From: an uncultured Lachnospiraceae bacterium
Lineage (GTDB): Bacteria; Bacillota; Clostridia; Lachnospirales; Lachnospiraceae
Length of the DNA: 64,000 bases
Direction of reading: 5' to 3'
Assembly: GCA_947172645.1 (NCBI GenBank)
Contig: CAMWBY010000013.1
Coordinates: forward strand, 1 to 64,000
In this document: positions 15,054-25,067 of the stretch, piece after piece
How positions within the stretch are numbered: the first letter of the stretch is position 1
How the letters are laid out: every line of letters begins with the position of its first letter
Position numbers and translations under genes: made by a program
Notes under the pieces: model-generated
The model's database searches: none
What the model was told of the DNA's origin: nothing
Seen by the model: only the letters and a program-made list of their open reading frames with translations

Positions 15054-16133
15054 CTACCAGAAAACCTGATGGTCAATCAACAGTCCGTCATGGTTACCCG
15101 CTCTTCTAAAGTGAGTCGCGTCGCCCACATTCGTCTCTCCGTTTATGGCGGCACGAGCCGCCTCATAGCAGCTCTCGGATATATTACCGCTTGTATAAAC
15201 CCTTGCGACTTTACCGTTAAGCGCCGGCGTAAACTGGCCGGATGCAAAAATAACACCAGATATTGTATTCGGATAAGCGCCGCTCCTGACACGGTTCATG
15301 ACAACTGCGCCCACCGCCAGTTTTCCGTTGGAAGTCTCGCCTCCTGCCTCACACTGGATAAGCGCCGCAAGCAGTCTCGTATCATCGCCGCCCACCACGA
15401 CTGCGCCCTGGTTGGCGGTAAGCTTCGCCTGGCGTTCCGCCTCTTCCCTCTTCCTGATTGCCGCTAAAGTCTCGCCTTCATCAATATGGAAATCTACGTC
15501 TACAAACTCGGAAGAGACATATCTTGTCTCTCCGTCATAGTCCACGCTAATCCAGTCATCGTTGATAAACTCAATAATTTCCAATTCGTCGTCTACCGTG
15601 AGAAGCCCCACCACTTCCGCATCCGTATTGGGGTCTACACGCACGCGAAGTATCTCCGTCTCAATCGTGACAATCAAATTGCCCACATCATCTGCCATCG
15701 CCTCGGCATCTTCGCCAAAAAGAAGATATTCGTCGCTTGCCCAGCCAATCAGGTCTCCGCTCTTTAATCTCGTCCAACCGTCCTTGCGCTCTAATATTCT
15801 GCCCCCGCAGTCTTTATATAATACCCCGACTTTGTCAGAATCTTCACTGGCTTCCGACCTTACATTCATCGCCATCTGCACATTGACCATTACCAAATCA
15901 GATTCCTCCGCCGTCTGCGGGCTGCCCGACGACGCCATTTCTGTCAATTCCTGTATCGCCTGTTCGTTGGCGCTTCCTGTTGTCGGGTCAATAATCTGCG
16001 TAATGCCCACGCTCAAAGAATCTAGGTATTCTTTTTTTGAAGCAGCCTCCACATCCGAAGATAACACACTCGATAATCCCAGACAAAGAATCAGGCTGGC
16101 AAACAGAATCTGAATTCTCCTGCCTTTCAGCAT
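15054..16133 (-). CDS. Secreted cell wall hydrolase, SleB-like with SH3b domains
   Basis: After a signal peptide (about 1-30, 'FASLILCLGLSSVLS' then 'VEAAS'), two bacterial SH3 domains bind wall material: the first begins near 'MNVRSEASEDSDKVG', the second near 'LRVRVDPNTDAEVVG'. A charged helix leads to a SleB/hydrolase_2 catalytic domain (about 245-355) with the conserved 'LLAALIQCEAGGE', whose Glu is the expected catalytic residue, and 'AVGAVVMNRV'. The family cuts peptidoglycan during germination or growth. The chosen ATG follows GGAGG by eight bases. The gene stands alone between NfeD and proC. Confidence 0.9.
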   Translation of the reverse strand: MLKGRRIQILFASLILCLGLSSVLSSDVEAASKKEYLDSLSVGITQIIDPTTGSANEQAIQELTEMASSGSPQTAEESDLVMVNVQMAMNVRSEASEDSDKVGVLYKDCGGRILERKDGWTRLKSGDLIGWASDEYLLFGEDAEAMADDVGNLIVTIETEILRVRVDPNTDAEVVGLLTVDDELEIIEFINDDWISVDYDGETRYVSSEFVDVDFHIDEGETLAAIRKREEAERQAKLTANQGAVVVGGDDTRLLAALIQCEAGGETSNGKLAVGAVVMNRVRSGAYPNTISGVIFASGQFTPALNGKVARVYTSGNISESCYEAARAAINGETNVGDATHFRRAGNHDGLLIDHQVFW

Positions 16134-16371
16134 AACACAATCCTCCATCATTTTCTCACAATATGATATTATAATAATAAAATATTACAAATATTACAAA
16201 AGTGTTAAATTTGAAGTTTTGGATAATTTTAGCAAAACACCTATTCTTTGTCAAGTTTATGCGGCTTGTCCGCTTCTTATGCCTGTTTTTGGCATTTTTC
16301 TTATTTTACGTTTTCTTATTATTCTGTAACATTCTCCTTAACTTTTTCGCCAACACGCTTTCGGTTTTCCT

Positions 16372-17166
16372 CTACAGTTTCTTAGACTGCTCCACCGTCA
16401 CGGCAAGGGCGTCCATAACCGCTCCGCGCATTCCCTTTTCTTCCAGGACACGCACGCCTTGTATCGTGGTGCCGCCCGGCGAACATACCATATCTTTTAA
16501 TTCTCCCGGATGTTTTCCGCTCTCCAATACGAGCTTCGCGGCGCCGTAAACTGCCTGTGCCGCAAACTCATAAGACTGCTTCCTGGGCATGCCTGCCGCC
16601 ACCGCAGCATCCGCCATCGCCTCGATAAACATGAAAACATATGCCGGCGAGCTGCCGCTGACCGCGCCAACCACATCCATCAGCCGCTCCGGCACAAGCT
16701 GCGCGCTGCCGAAACTGGACATCAGCTTCATACTATAATCAACTTCCTCTTCGGATACTCTTTCATTGGCACAGACGCCCGTACATCCTGCGCCGACTGA
16801 GGCAGGCGTGTTGGGCATACAGCGCACCAACTTAATTCCTTTCGCAAAAGTATCCTCAATCCAAGCCATCGTCTTGCCTGCGGCAATGCTGATTATCAGG
16901 GTGTCTTCCTTCACAACGCCGCGTATCTCCTGGATTACCTGCTCAAAAAACTGCGGCTTCACTGCAAGCACCAGCACATCCGCCTCCTTCGTCACATCGG
17001 CATTGGTATTCCGGATGCCAATGCCGTATGTTCTATGGACTGCTTCTATAGTAGCTTTTGTCTTGGCCGTTCCGATTATTTCTGAAGGCGGCACAATTTT
17101 ATTGTTTATCATACCTTTTATAATCGCCTTTGCCATATTCCCTAACCCAATAAAACCTATTTTCAT
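16372..17166 (-). CDS. proC: Pyrroline-5-carboxylate reductase
   Basis: The last step of proline synthesis: NAD(P)H-dependent reduction of pyrroline-5-carboxylate. The Rossmann opening 'GFIGLGNMAKAIIKG' is at residues 4-18. Further on are 'VLAVKPQFF', 'RCMPNTPASVGAG' and the C-terminal 'SPGGTTIQGVRVLEE', which holds the substrate-binding loop. The ATG used follows AAGGAGG and gives 264 residues, typical of the family. The gene is alone here, with no proA or proB next to it. Confidence 0.95.
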   Translation of the reverse strand: MKIGFIGLGNMAKAIIKGMINNKIVPPSEIIGTAKTKATIEAVHRTYGIGIRNTNADVTKEADVLVLAVKPQFFEQVIQEIRGVVKEDTLIISIAAGKTMAWIEDTFAKGIKLVRCMPNTPASVGAGCTGVCANERVSEEEVDYSMKLMSSFGSAQLVPERLMDVVGAVSGSSPAYVFMFIEAMADAAVAAGMPRKQSYEFAAQAVYGAAKLVLESGKHPGELKDMVCSPGGTTIQGVRVLEEKGMRGAVMDALAVTVEQSKKL

Positions 17167-17545
17167 CTTTTCCTCCTTCATTATAATTCTAAGTTTCAGT
17201 CTTAGCCATGCTGTCTACACAATTAAATATCATAAGTTATGTTTTATTTTCCTGTATATTCCATGGTTAAATTTAAATTTAACATAATGTTTCCGGCAAT
17301 AATTGCATCTACTGCACAAATCATTTCTTATCCAATACCTCTTCGCGGATTTCATGTCGCTCATATCACTTCTAAAGCCGCTTATATTTAGTATCATGTG
17401 TTATTTATTTAACATCCCGCATTTTACCTGAGTTTCCGCAAATCCAGTTGTTGAGAGGCAAGAGATTTATGATGTTTTTTAGTCATTAAATTTAGATTTA
17501 ATATATCCATTTTAACCGCAAATGACACTATCATGCCGTGTATAC
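17167..17545. promoter_or_regulatory. Gene-free AT-rich gap with two similar palindromes
   Basis: Two sites stand out in this gap between proC and the methyltransferase. TTAAATTTAAATTTAA (17267-17282) is fully self-complementary. ATTAAATTTAGATTTAAT (17485-17502) has perfect seven-base arms. They share the TTAAATTTA core and are about 220 bases apart. They may be operators for a factor that acts on proC. I see no gene, riboswitch or T-box here. Confidence 0.35.
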
Positions 17546-18433
17546 TTAAGATTTCTTCTGAACCACGTTTCTTCTCTGCCTGTATGCTTCATATAAGAGC
17601 AGAGAAGAAGCCACAGCCGCATTCAACGACTCTACTTTCCCCTCCATGGGGATTTTGAGCATCCCATCTGCGCACGCCGCCGTCTCTTTCCGCAACCCAT
17701 TTGCCTCATTTCCCACAAGAAACGCCGTGTTCCTCACATAATCATACTGGTCATAAAACTTTGTTCCGCCTAAATCAGCCGCATATACGCCCACTCCCTG
17801 TCCTTTCAAGACAGCGATTGTTTCTCTCAGGTCATCCGCATAGAGAAAAGGAACTCTATAGACAGACCCCATCGTAGAGCGGATTGTCTTCGGATTATAC
17901 ACATCCACTGTCTTGCCGCTCATGATAATGCCGTCCACGCCTGCTCCTTCCCCAACGCGGAAAATTGTTCCAAGGTTTCCGGGGTCCTGCAAATCTTCCA
18001 GAAGAATAAATAACATATGCTTTTTATTTTTCTTCATGGCTTGTCCGACAGCCTGTCCGCCATTTTCCTCTTTCTTCGCAGTATTGCTGATATAGACCGT
18101 ACCGCGTTTGCCTGCAAGCATTTCTTCTATATTATAGTGGAACTGCCTGACAAGACAAAGAATCCCCTGGGGCGTCTTCGTATCAGACATCTTGTCAAAA
18201 ACTTCGTCCGTCACTGTCTCACAATCCAACCTGCCTAATTTATTACCGTATTGTTCCCTGATTTCCGCCTCTGTTCTCTGGGCGATATACACTTTCTGTA
18301 TCTTCTCTGCGGGAGCCTCCGCAAACATCTTCACGCCTTCCGCCACAAACAGCCCCGCCTTATTGCGCACCTTCGCTTTCTGGTTAAGCTGTATAACCTC
18401 CCTGACAGATTTATTATTGTAACTCGTAATCAT
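17546..18433 (-). CDS. TrmH/SpoU-family RNA 2'-O-methyltransferase
   Basis: The 295-residue protein has an N-terminal substrate-binding domain (about 1-105) and a C-terminal knotted SpoU domain. The three SpoU motifs are clear: 'EDLQDPGNLGTIFRVGEGAG', 'FLVGNEANGL' and 'IPMEGKVESLNAAVASSLLLYE'. It uses SAM to methylate a ribose in rRNA or tRNA. Which site it targets (for example RlmB-like G2251) cannot be told from this. A Lys-rich insert near residue 130 is longer than usual. It has its own upstream gap. Confidence 0.92.
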   Translation of the reverse strand: MITSYNNKSVREVIQLNQKAKVRNKAGLFVAEGVKMFAEAPAEKIQKVYIAQRTEAEIREQYGNKLGRLDCETVTDEVFDKMSDTKTPQGILCLVRQFHYNIEEMLAGKRGTVYISNTAKKEENGGQAVGQAMKKNKKHMLFILLEDLQDPGNLGTIFRVGEGAGVDGIIMSGKTVDVYNPKTIRSTMGSVYRVPFLYADDLRETIAVLKGQGVGVYAADLGGTKFYDQYDYVRNTAFLVGNEANGLRKETAACADGMLKIPMEGKVESLNAAVASSLLLYEAYRQRRNVVQKKS

Positions 18434-18552
18434 GGTTCCCGGCTCCTTCTATGCCTATATTTTATAATATCAATTGTGTAACATGTGATATCAATTTATG
18501 GAAACAGATGAAAATCCTTTCCAACATCAATTTGATACGTATTAAGCACACA

Positions 18553-18583
18553 ATTCCCCGCAAACTCACCATCTGCGGGGAAT
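18553..18583 (-). terminator. Hairpin downstream of pfkA
   Basis: ATTCCCCGC pairs with GCGGGGAAT around a 13-base loop about 140 bases after the pfkA stop. The bases that follow on the minus strand are mixed rather than a T-run, so the terminator call is tentative. The rest of the 18434-18722 gap shows nothing else clear. Confidence 0.35.
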
Positions 18584-18722
18584 CTAAATTACATTATGAT
18601 ACCAATATCTACTCTCAATACCTGAAGACATCCTGCAAAGTCATGTCTTTCTAGGCTCCAAGCCACATTGTGCTCTCTTCATTCAGCGGACGCTATTTAC
18701 GCGGTATGAATACGGCGCTGTA

Positions 18723-19697
18723 CTACAGTGCGAGAATCTTCGCGACTTCATATTCATAATCATGTATATTCTTCTGCATATTCAAAGCTTCCTCAATATC
18801 GAAATCAAGGAACACGCCATGCTGGTAGCCTACCACGCGATTGCTCTTGCCTTCACAGAGAATATCAGCCGCATAAGCGCCCATGATAGAAGCATAATAA
18901 CGGTCCTTACAAGTAGGCGAGCCGCCACGCTGCATGTAACCTAAGATAGTCGCCCTCGTCTCAATACCGGTAGCCGCCTCAATACGTCTTGCCATGGATG
19001 TGGAATGTCCTATTCCTTCCGCATTGATAATGATATGATGCGTCTTCCCACGCTTCCTGTTGGCAATGATATTATTGATAATCTGCTGCTCATTGTAATC
19101 ATATTTCTCCGGAAGCAGGATATCTTCGGCGCCGTTTGCAATACCACACCAAAGCGCAATATATCCGGCGTTCCTTCCCATTACCTCAATGATACTGCAC
19201 CGCTCATGGGAGGAAGAAGTATCCCTAATCTTATCGATTGCCTGCATGGCAGTATTGATTGCCGTGTCGAAGCCTATCGTATATTCAGTACATGCAATAT
19301 CCAAATCAATCGTACCAGGTATACCGATGGTATTGATTCCATGTTTCGCAAGCGCCTGCGCCCCACGGTAGGAACCGTCACCGCCAATCACAATCAATCC
19401 GTCAATGCCATGTTTATGACAGATATCCACACCTTTCTTCTGCCCTTCTTCCGTGCGAAACTCCGAGCAGCGCGCCGTACCCAGAATCGTACCGCCCTGC
19501 TGAATCGTATCGGATACCGACCATCTCTTCAAATCAATAATCTCTTCGTTTAACAGCCCCCGGTAGCCTTTCTTGATTCCCTTAACACTAACGCCGTTTG
19601 CCAACGCTTTCCTGACAACCGCACGGATAGCTGCATTCATGCCCGGCGCATCGCCGCCGCTTGTCAGCACACCTATCGTTTTGATTTCTTTTGCCAT
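18723..19697 (-). CDS. pfkA: ATP-dependent 6-phosphofructokinase
   Basis: The committed step of glycolysis: phosphorylation of fructose 6-phosphate. The 324-residue length matches PfkA. It has 'GVLTSGGDAPGMNAAIRAVV' at the N-terminus, 'GGDGSYRGA' with the Gly typical of ATP use, the catalytic 'PGTIDLDI' loop (the second Asp retained, with Leu where Asn is usual), 'EVMGRNAGYIAL' and 'LGYMQRGGSPT'. It is a single gene upstream of nothing obvious on its strand, next to dnaE, an order seen in related clostridia. Confidence 0.95.
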   Translation of the reverse strand: MAKEIKTIGVLTSGGDAPGMNAAIRAVVRKALANGVSVKGIKKGYRGLLNEEIIDLKRWSVSDTIQQGGTILGTARCSEFRTEEGQKKGVDICHKHGIDGLIVIGGDGSYRGAQALAKHGINTIGIPGTIDLDIACTEYTIGFDTAINTAMQAIDKIRDTSSSHERCSIIEVMGRNAGYIALWCGIANGAEDILLPEKYDYNEQQIINNIIANRKRGKTHHIIINAEGIGHSTSMARRIEAATGIETRATILGYMQRGGSPTCKDRYYASIMGAYAADILCEGKSNRVVGYQHGVFLDFDIEEALNMQKNIHDYEYEVAKILAL

Positions 19698-19883
19698 ATC
19701 TACCTTCCCATCCGAAGCGCTTCCGAACCTTTAGACGCCTCTACACAATTTTTATCCAGACAAGCATCCGCCGCCCGCATCCCTCACATGGCTTCTGCTT
19801 TCTGCGCAAATTCCTAATTGTATTTTACTCTAAACAAACATCCATTTCAATATTTTTTGGGTGATTCTGTTCAGAAATCAGTC

Positions 19884-22800
19884 CTACACTACCTTCACAT
19901 TGTCTTTGCCATACAGCCCTGTGAGCTTATCAAGCAATTCTTCCCCCGCACTCACATTCCAGTTGCGCGGCAGCGGGTTCATGGACTTGGGATTCTCCAC
20001 ATAGATGACGACACGGTCTTTTCCTTCCGAGAGGCGAAGGGCGTCAAACAATTCCTCTTTATGGCTTTCATAATTGTCCTTCGTGGGAAATTTAATCCAA
20101 AGTTTCCGCGGTACATCCTCGAAAGGCGTAATCTGCTCACAGATAAGCTTACCGTCCTTCTCCTCCTCCACGGAGACGCGCCCTCTGATAAAAACCTTGC
20201 TGTCCTCCGTAATCTGACTCCCGTAACGCTCATACTGTCCGGGGAACACGATAACTTCCACGGAACCGACCAAATCCTCCACCTGCAGGAAAGCCATGAC
20301 CCTCTCATTCTTCGTATACTTAATTTTTTTCTCCGCAATCATGCCGCCGATGGTGGCCTGACTGTTATCCGCCACAACAGTCGTCCCCGTATCCTCATCC
20401 AACATAAAGTCCGCCGTCGTATTCGTAATATTCTTCCGCCACACGTCCTGGTACTCTTCCAGGGGATGTCCGCTGATATAGATGCCAAGCACTTCTTTCT
20501 CAAAGGCAAGCTTCATCTCCTTAGAATATTCCCCAACATCGGGCATCTTAATTTCAAAATCGCCCTTATCCTCTTCAGACACAATATCAAACAGGGAAAT
20601 CTGCCCGGCCATATTATTCTTTTTATCCTGTTGGATACTCTCCATAATCTGGATATATACGCTCATAAACTGCTTGCGCGTGCCGCCCAGGCTGTCCATC
20701 GCGCCCGACTTGATAAAATGTTCTATGGCACGTTTGTTCACTTCTTTATCCGCCATACGGGTAATGAAATCTTCCAGGTTTGTATATGGCCCGCGCGCCT
20801 TGCGCTCCGCCACCACAGCTTCTATGACCGGTTTTCCTACGCTCTTGATGGCAGTCAGCGCATACCGGATTTGTTTTCCCGATACGGAAAAGCCAATCTC
20901 GCCTTCATTAATGTCCGGCGGCAGTATCTGAATCCCCATGTTCCTGCAAGACACAATGTACTCCGAAACCTTATTCGGATTATCGATAACCGATGTGAGA
21001 AGCGCCGCCATAAATTCCACCGGATAATAATATTTCAGATACGCCGTCTGGTACGCCACCACCGCATAGCAGGCCGCATGTGATTTATTAAAGGCATATT
21101 TGGCGAAATCTATCATCGCATCATAAATATGGTTGGCGGTCTGCGCGCTGATGCCGTTGGATGCGCATCCCGGAACGCCCTCCTGCTCATTTCCATAGAT
21201 AAAATTCTTGCGCTCCTGCTCCATCACATACTGTTTCTTCTTACTCATGGCACGGCGCACCAAGTCGCTTCGCGCCATCGTATATCCGCCCAAATCCTGC
21301 ACAATCTGCATGACCTGTTCCTGATAGACAATACATCCGTATGTGGGCGCCAGAATCGGCTCGAGCTGCGGGCAGTCATAAGTGACCGACTCAGGATTAT
21401 TTTTCCCTTTAATATATTTCGGGATAAAATCCATGGGCCCGGGACGGTACAGGGAAATACCGGCGATAATATCCTCTAAGCTCTGGGGTTTTAACTCCTT
21501 CATAAAGCTTTTCATACCGCCGCTTTCAAGCTGGAACACGCCGTCCGTGCGCCCCGTCCCGATGGAGGCAAGCACCGCCTGGTCATTGTAGTCGAGATGG
21601 TCCATGTCGATATGGACGCCCGTACTTTTCTCCGCCATCTGGGCGGCATTCTGGATAACCGTCAGCGTGCGCAGCCCGAGAAAATCCATTTTCAAAAGCC
21701 CTAATTCCTCGATGGTTGTCATCGTAAACTGTGTGGTGGTGGAACCGTCCGAACCACGGGATAAAGGCACGAAATTATCCGCCGCGTCAGGGCAGATTAC
21801 CACTCCCGCCGCGTGCATGGAAGTATGCCTGGGAAGGCCTTCCAGGCGTTTGCTCATGTCTATCAGCGTATGAACCTGCTCGTCTTCATTATAAAGCTTC
21901 CGAAACTCAGGGTTCATCTCAAGCGCCCTGTCTATGGGGACACCCTGGTTCTGCTCATTGGGAATCATCTTGGCGATGGAATCCACGAAAGAATAGGGTA
22001 AACCCATCACCCGCCCCACGTCCCGTATAACGCCTTTCGCCGCCATCGTACCGAAGGTCACAATCTGCACCACCCTGTCGCTTCCGTACTTGCGGTTCAC
22101 ATGGTCAATCACCTCCTGCCGTCTCTCGAAGCAAAAGTCCACGTCGATATCCGGCATGGAAATACGTTCCGGGTTCAGAAACCTTTCAAACAGCAGGCTG
22201 TACTTGATAGGGTCGATATTGGTAATTCTAAGGCAATAGGACACGATGCTGCCCGCCGCGGAGCCACGCCCCGGGCCGACAGAGATGTCATTTTCCCTGC
22301 AATAGTTAATATAATCCCACACGATAAGGAAATAATCCACAAATCCCATGGTCTTAATAATATTCAGCTCATACTCCAGACGTTTCTGCAGCGTCCCGTC
22401 ATCCTCAGGATATCTGTACGCCATGCCGTCTTGGCAAAGCTTGTTCAGATAAGTCCAGGAATCATACCCTTCCGGCACTTCATAGCGGGGCACTTTATAT
22501 TTTCCAAACTCGATTACCACATGGCATCTGTCCGCGATGCGCTGTGTATTCTCCACGGCTTCCCACGCATAAGGGAAAAGCCCTTTCATCTCCTCCTCGC
22601 TCTTCACATAATACTGCCCGCCCTCGTACCGCATGCGGTCTTCATCCTCCAGTTTCTTTCCGGTCTGCAGGCAGAGCAGGATATCGTGGGGCTGCGCATC
22701 TTCGGCATAAGTGTAATGCACATCATTGGTCGCCACCAGAGGGATGTCCAGTTCTTTGCTCATGGCAAGTAGCGTGGAATTGACCATCTGCTGTGTGGGA

Positions 22801-23339
22801 ATCCCATGATCCTGCAATTCCAGGAAAAAATTGCCCTTGCCGAAGCAATCCTCATACCTTCTCGCAACTTTCTTCGCCTCATCCACAAGCCCCTTCTGGA
22901 TATAACGCTGTACTTCTCCTGCCAGGCAGGCGGATAGGGCAATAATGCCCTCATGGAACTCACGCAGCACTTCCATATCCACACGGGGACGGTAATAGTA
23001 CCCTTCCGTAAAACCGCGGCTGACAATCTTCACCAGGTTCGAGTAACCCGTATTGTTCTCCGCAAGCAGCACAAGATGGTAATATCTGTCCTCCCCGCCG
23101 GTCAGTTCCCTGTCAAAACGTGACTTGGGCGCCACATAGACCTCACAACCGATAATAGGGTTGATGCCCGCCGCCGTCGCTTCCTTATAGAAATCGATGA
23201 CGCCATACATAACGCCATGGTCTGTGATGGCGGCGCTGTCCATGCCAAGTTCTTTGACACGTTTCACATATTCTTTGATTTTGTTGGAACCGTCCAGGAG
23301 GGAATATTCGGTGTGGACGTGCAGGTGCGCGAATGCCAT
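19884..23339 (-). CDS. dnaE: DNA polymerase III alpha subunit
   Basis: The 1151-residue replicative polymerase has all expected parts. The PHP domain at the N-terminus begins 'AFAHLHVHTEYSLLDGS'. The palm carries 'VGPGRGSAAGS' and 'MPDIDVDFCFERR' with the catalytic Asp pair. Next come the fingers, a helix-hairpin-helix region, and a C-terminal OB fold ('ATIGGMIAEKKIKYTKN'). The length and order fit the DnaE1/DnaE type of Firmicutes rather than PolC. An ATG start follows a GAGAGG-type site. No frameshift is seen. Confidence 0.96.
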   Translation of the reverse strand: MAFAHLHVHTEYSLLDGSNKIKEYVKRVKELGMDSAAITDHGVMYGVIDFYKEATAAGINPIIGCEVYVAPKSRFDRELTGGEDRYYHLVLLAENNTGYSNLVKIVSRGFTEGYYYRPRVDMEVLREFHEGIIALSACLAGEVQRYIQKGLVDEAKKVARRYEDCFGKGNFFLELQDHGIPTQQMVNSTLLAMSKELDIPLVATNDVHYTYAEDAQPHDILLCLQTGKKLEDEDRMRYEGGQYYVKSEEEMKGLFPYAWEAVENTQRIADRCHVVIEFGKYKVPRYEVPEGYDSWTYLNKLCQDGMAYRYPEDDGTLQKRLEYELNIIKTMGFVDYFLIVWDYINYCRENDISVGPGRGSAAGSIVSYCLRITNIDPIKYSLLFERFLNPERISMPDIDVDFCFERRQEVIDHVNRKYGSDRVVQIVTFGTMAAKGVIRDVGRVMGLPYSFVDSIAKMIPNEQNQGVPIDRALEMNPEFRKLYNEDEQVHTLIDMSKRLEGLPRHTSMHAAGVVICPDAADNFVPLSRGSDGSTTTQFTMTTIEELGLLKMDFLGLRTLTVIQNAAQMAEKSTGVHIDMDHLDYNDQAVLASIGTGRTDGVFQLESGGMKSFMKELKPQSLEDIIAGISLYRPGPMDFIPKYIKGKNNPESVTYDCPQLEPILAPTYGCIVYQEQVMQIVQDLGGYTMARSDLVRRAMSKKKQYVMEQERKNFIYGNEQEGVPGCASNGISAQTANHIYDAMIDFAKYAFNKSHAACYAVVAYQTAYLKYYYPVEFMAALLTSVIDNPNKVSEYIVSCRNMGIQILPPDINEGEIGFSVSGKQIRYALTAIKSVGKPVIEAVVAERKARGPYTNLEDFITRMADKEVNKRAIEHFIKSGAMDSLGGTRKQFMSVYIQIMESIQQDKKNNMAGQISLFDIVSEEDKGDFEIKMPDVGEYSKEMKLAFEKEVLGIYISGHPLEEYQDVWRKNITNTTADFMLDEDTGTTVVADNSQATIGGMIAEKKIKYTKNERVMAFLQVEDLVGSVEVIVFPGQYERYGSQITEDSKVFIRGRVSVEEEKDGKLICEQITPFEDVPRKLWIKFPTKDNYESHKEELFDALRLSEGKDRVVIYVENPKSMNPLPRNWNVSAGEELLDKLTGLYGKDNVKVV

Positions 23340-23438
23340 AGGTGAAACCTCTCTTTGTTCTTTCTGTTTGTATTCTATATTTTAGCATAAAAGAATAGGA
23401 GTGCATAGGGTCGTTTCTCTCTTGATTAATCTCCATTT

Positions 23439-23468
23439 GAAAAAGGATGCCGCACCGCAGCATCCTTT
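23439..23468 (-). terminator. Rho-independent terminator of metK
   Basis: On the minus strand AAAGGATGC pairs with GCATCCTTT around a nine-base loop and is followed by TTTTTC, 47 bases past the metK stop. Confidence 0.8.
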
Positions 23469-23514
23469 CCCATCTATCTTATTATGTTCTTTACACTAAT
23501 TCCGAATCCTATTC

Positions 23515-24702
23515 TTACAGATATTTCTTAAGTTCATCTGCTTTGTCAAGCTTCTCCCAAGGAAGATTAAGGTCATTGCGCCCAAAATGTCCATAAGCCG
23601 CAGTCTGCTTGTAAATCGGGCGGCGCAGGTCAAGCATCTTGATAATGCCCGCAGGACGCAAATCGAAATTCTCGCGGACAATGTCCACCAATTTCTCGTC
23701 GGCAACTTTGCCTGTACCGAATGTATCTACCATGACAGAAGTAGGCTGCGCCACACCGATGGCGTAGGATAACTGAATCTCGCACTTGTCGGCAAGCCCT
23801 GCCGCCACGATATTCTTCGCCACATAACGCGCTGCATACGCTGCGGAACGGTCTACCTTCGTGCAGTCTTTACCGGAGAAAGCGCCGCCGCCATGGCGAG
23901 CATATCCGCCGTATGTGTCCACGATAATCTTACGTCCGGTAAGGCCCGCATCACCGTGAGGCCCACCGATGACAAAACGTCCGGTAGGATTGATAAAGAA
24001 CTTGGTGTTGTCGTCAATCAGTTCCTTCGGAAGAACCGGGTCAAATACATATTTCTTGATATCCTCATGAATCTGCTCCTGGGTCACATCAGCATCATGC
24101 TGAGTGGACAACACAACAGCCTCCAGCCTTACGGGCTTGCCATCCTCATCGTACTCTACCGATACCTGGCTCTTGCCATCCGGTCTTAAATATTTCAGAG
24201 TGCCGTCCTTGCGCACCTTGGTAAGCTGCAACGCAAGCTTGTGCGCCAAAGAAATCGGATAAGGCATATACTCTTCCGTCTCGTTGGTGGCATAACCGAA
24301 CATCATACCCTGGTCGCCTGCGCCGATGGCCTCAATCTCCGCATCGGACATCTTGTTCTCTTTCGCTTCCAACGCCTTGTCCACGCCCATGGCGATATCG
24401 GAAGACTGCTCGTCAATGGCAACCAGTACGGCGCAGGTATTGCCGTCGAATCCGTATTCAGACTTGGTATATCCAATTTCTTTTACGGTTTCACGCACGA
24501 TTTTCTGCATATCCACATATGCGTTGGTAGTAATCTCTCCTGTCACAAGGACAAAACCCGTACATACTGCCGTCTCGCATGCCACACGGCTCATAGGGTC
24601 CTTCTCCATACACGCGTCCAGAATCGCATCTGAAATCGCATCGCACACTTTGTCAGGATGTCCTTCGGTCACTGACTCCGAAGTGAATAATCTCTTCTCC
24701 AT
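23515..24702 (-). CDS. metK: S-adenosylmethionine synthetase
   Basis: Makes SAM from methionine and ATP. The signature motifs are '[16 protein letters not shown]' with the ATP-binding His, '[12 protein letters not shown]', the glycine-rich '[19 protein letters not shown]', and '[19 protein letters not shown]'. I start at the second ATG because GGAG lies seven bases before it and only one base before the first. That gives 395 residues. The long leader holds a SAM-I riboswitch with its own terminator, so SAM shuts off its own synthesis. A structured repeat (B) lies between the switch and the gene. Confidence 0.97.
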   Translation of the reverse strand: MEKRLFTSESVTEGHPDKVCDAISDAILDACMEKDPMSRVACETAVCTGFVLVTGEITTNAYVDMQKIVRETVKEIGYTKSEYGFDGNTCAVLVAIDEQSSDIAMGVDKALEAKENKMSDAEIEAIGAGDQGMMFGYATNETEEYMPYPISLAHKLALQLTKVRKDGTLKYLRPDGKSQVSVEYDEDGKPVRLEAVVLSTQHDADVTQEQIHEDIKKYVFDPVLPKELIDDNTKFFINPTGRFVIGGPHGDAGLTGRKIIVDTYGGYARHGGGAFSGKDCTKVDRSAAYAARYVAKNIVAAGLADKCEIQLSYAIGVAQPTSVMVDTFGTGKVADEKLVDIVRENFDLRPAGIIKMLDLRRPIYKQTAAYGHFGRNDLNLPWEKLDKADELKKYL

Positions 24703-24735
24703 TTTCATTCTCCTTTATCTGTTTGATGATGTTGC

Positions 24736-24779
24736 GTGCCTTGCGGGAACAATCCATACACCGCCCGCATAATTGGCAC
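24736..24779 (-). repeat. Nested hairpin in the metK leader
   Basis: GTGCC pairs with GGCAC, and inside it GCGGG pairs with CCCGC, just before the metK ribosome site. It could influence translation, or be another inserted repeat. No T-run follows. Confidence 0.35.
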
Positions 24780-24818
24780 AATTCCTTTCCATACCATACC
24801 TGCGGCCTGCCCGTAAAA

Positions 24819-24862
24819 AATCGAGCAAAGTTCGATTAAGAGTTTCGCTTCGCGGACTCGGA
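24819..24862. repeat. Structured repeat B, copy 1 (double hairpin)
   Basis: There are two hairpins in a row. ATCGAGC-AAA-GTTCGAT is a 7-base stem. GAGTTTCGC-TTC-GCGGACTC is a stem with one bulged T. The copy at 31305-31350 has the same two stems, the same bulge and the same TTC loop with different bases. It sits inside the metK leader, downstream of the riboswitch terminator. Confidence 0.6.
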
Positions 24863-24901
24863 GCCAATTGTAATAGGCTGAAAGTCTGCTTCATATGGTA
24901 C

Positions 24902-24931
24902 AAAAAAATCCGCCTATCTGAAATAAGCGGA
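24902..24931 (-). terminator. Riboswitch expression-platform terminator before metK
   Basis: On the minus strand CCGCTTAT pairs with ATAGGCGG (a G-T pair included), followed by seven T. It lies about 20 bases past the riboswitch. When SAM is bound the hairpin would form and stop transcription. Confidence 0.8.
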
Positions 24932-24953
24932 CCTGACAGTCGATAATCAAATC

Positions 24954-25067
24954 CTCTTATTGTTCGAGCTGTCATACGACAGCATTTTCGCTCAGGCTGG
25001 CACCTTCCTTCCAAGGGGTTGCCGTGGCTTCACAGATCCTATGTATCTCCACCACTCTGAATAAGAG
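24954..25067 (-). ncRNA. SAM-I (S-box) riboswitch
   Basis: The minus strand shows the S-box hallmarks in order. A closing stem CTCTTATT/AATAAGAG comes first. Next are 'GTGGAGATACATAGGATC' and 'GAAGCCACGGCAACC', the kink-turn and pseudoknot region. Then come 'GGAAGGTGCCAGCCTG' and a variable P4 hairpin built on GCTGTCGTATGACAGC. It precedes metK and is followed by an intrinsic terminator. By analogy, SAM binding lowers metK transcription. Confidence 0.95.

Noticed and set aside
19818-21083. 421-residue open frame on the plus strand
   Set aside because: It lies antisense to dnaE. The minus-strand frame has full DnaE motifs, and the plus-strand product has the His/Arg/Leu-rich look of a shadow frame.
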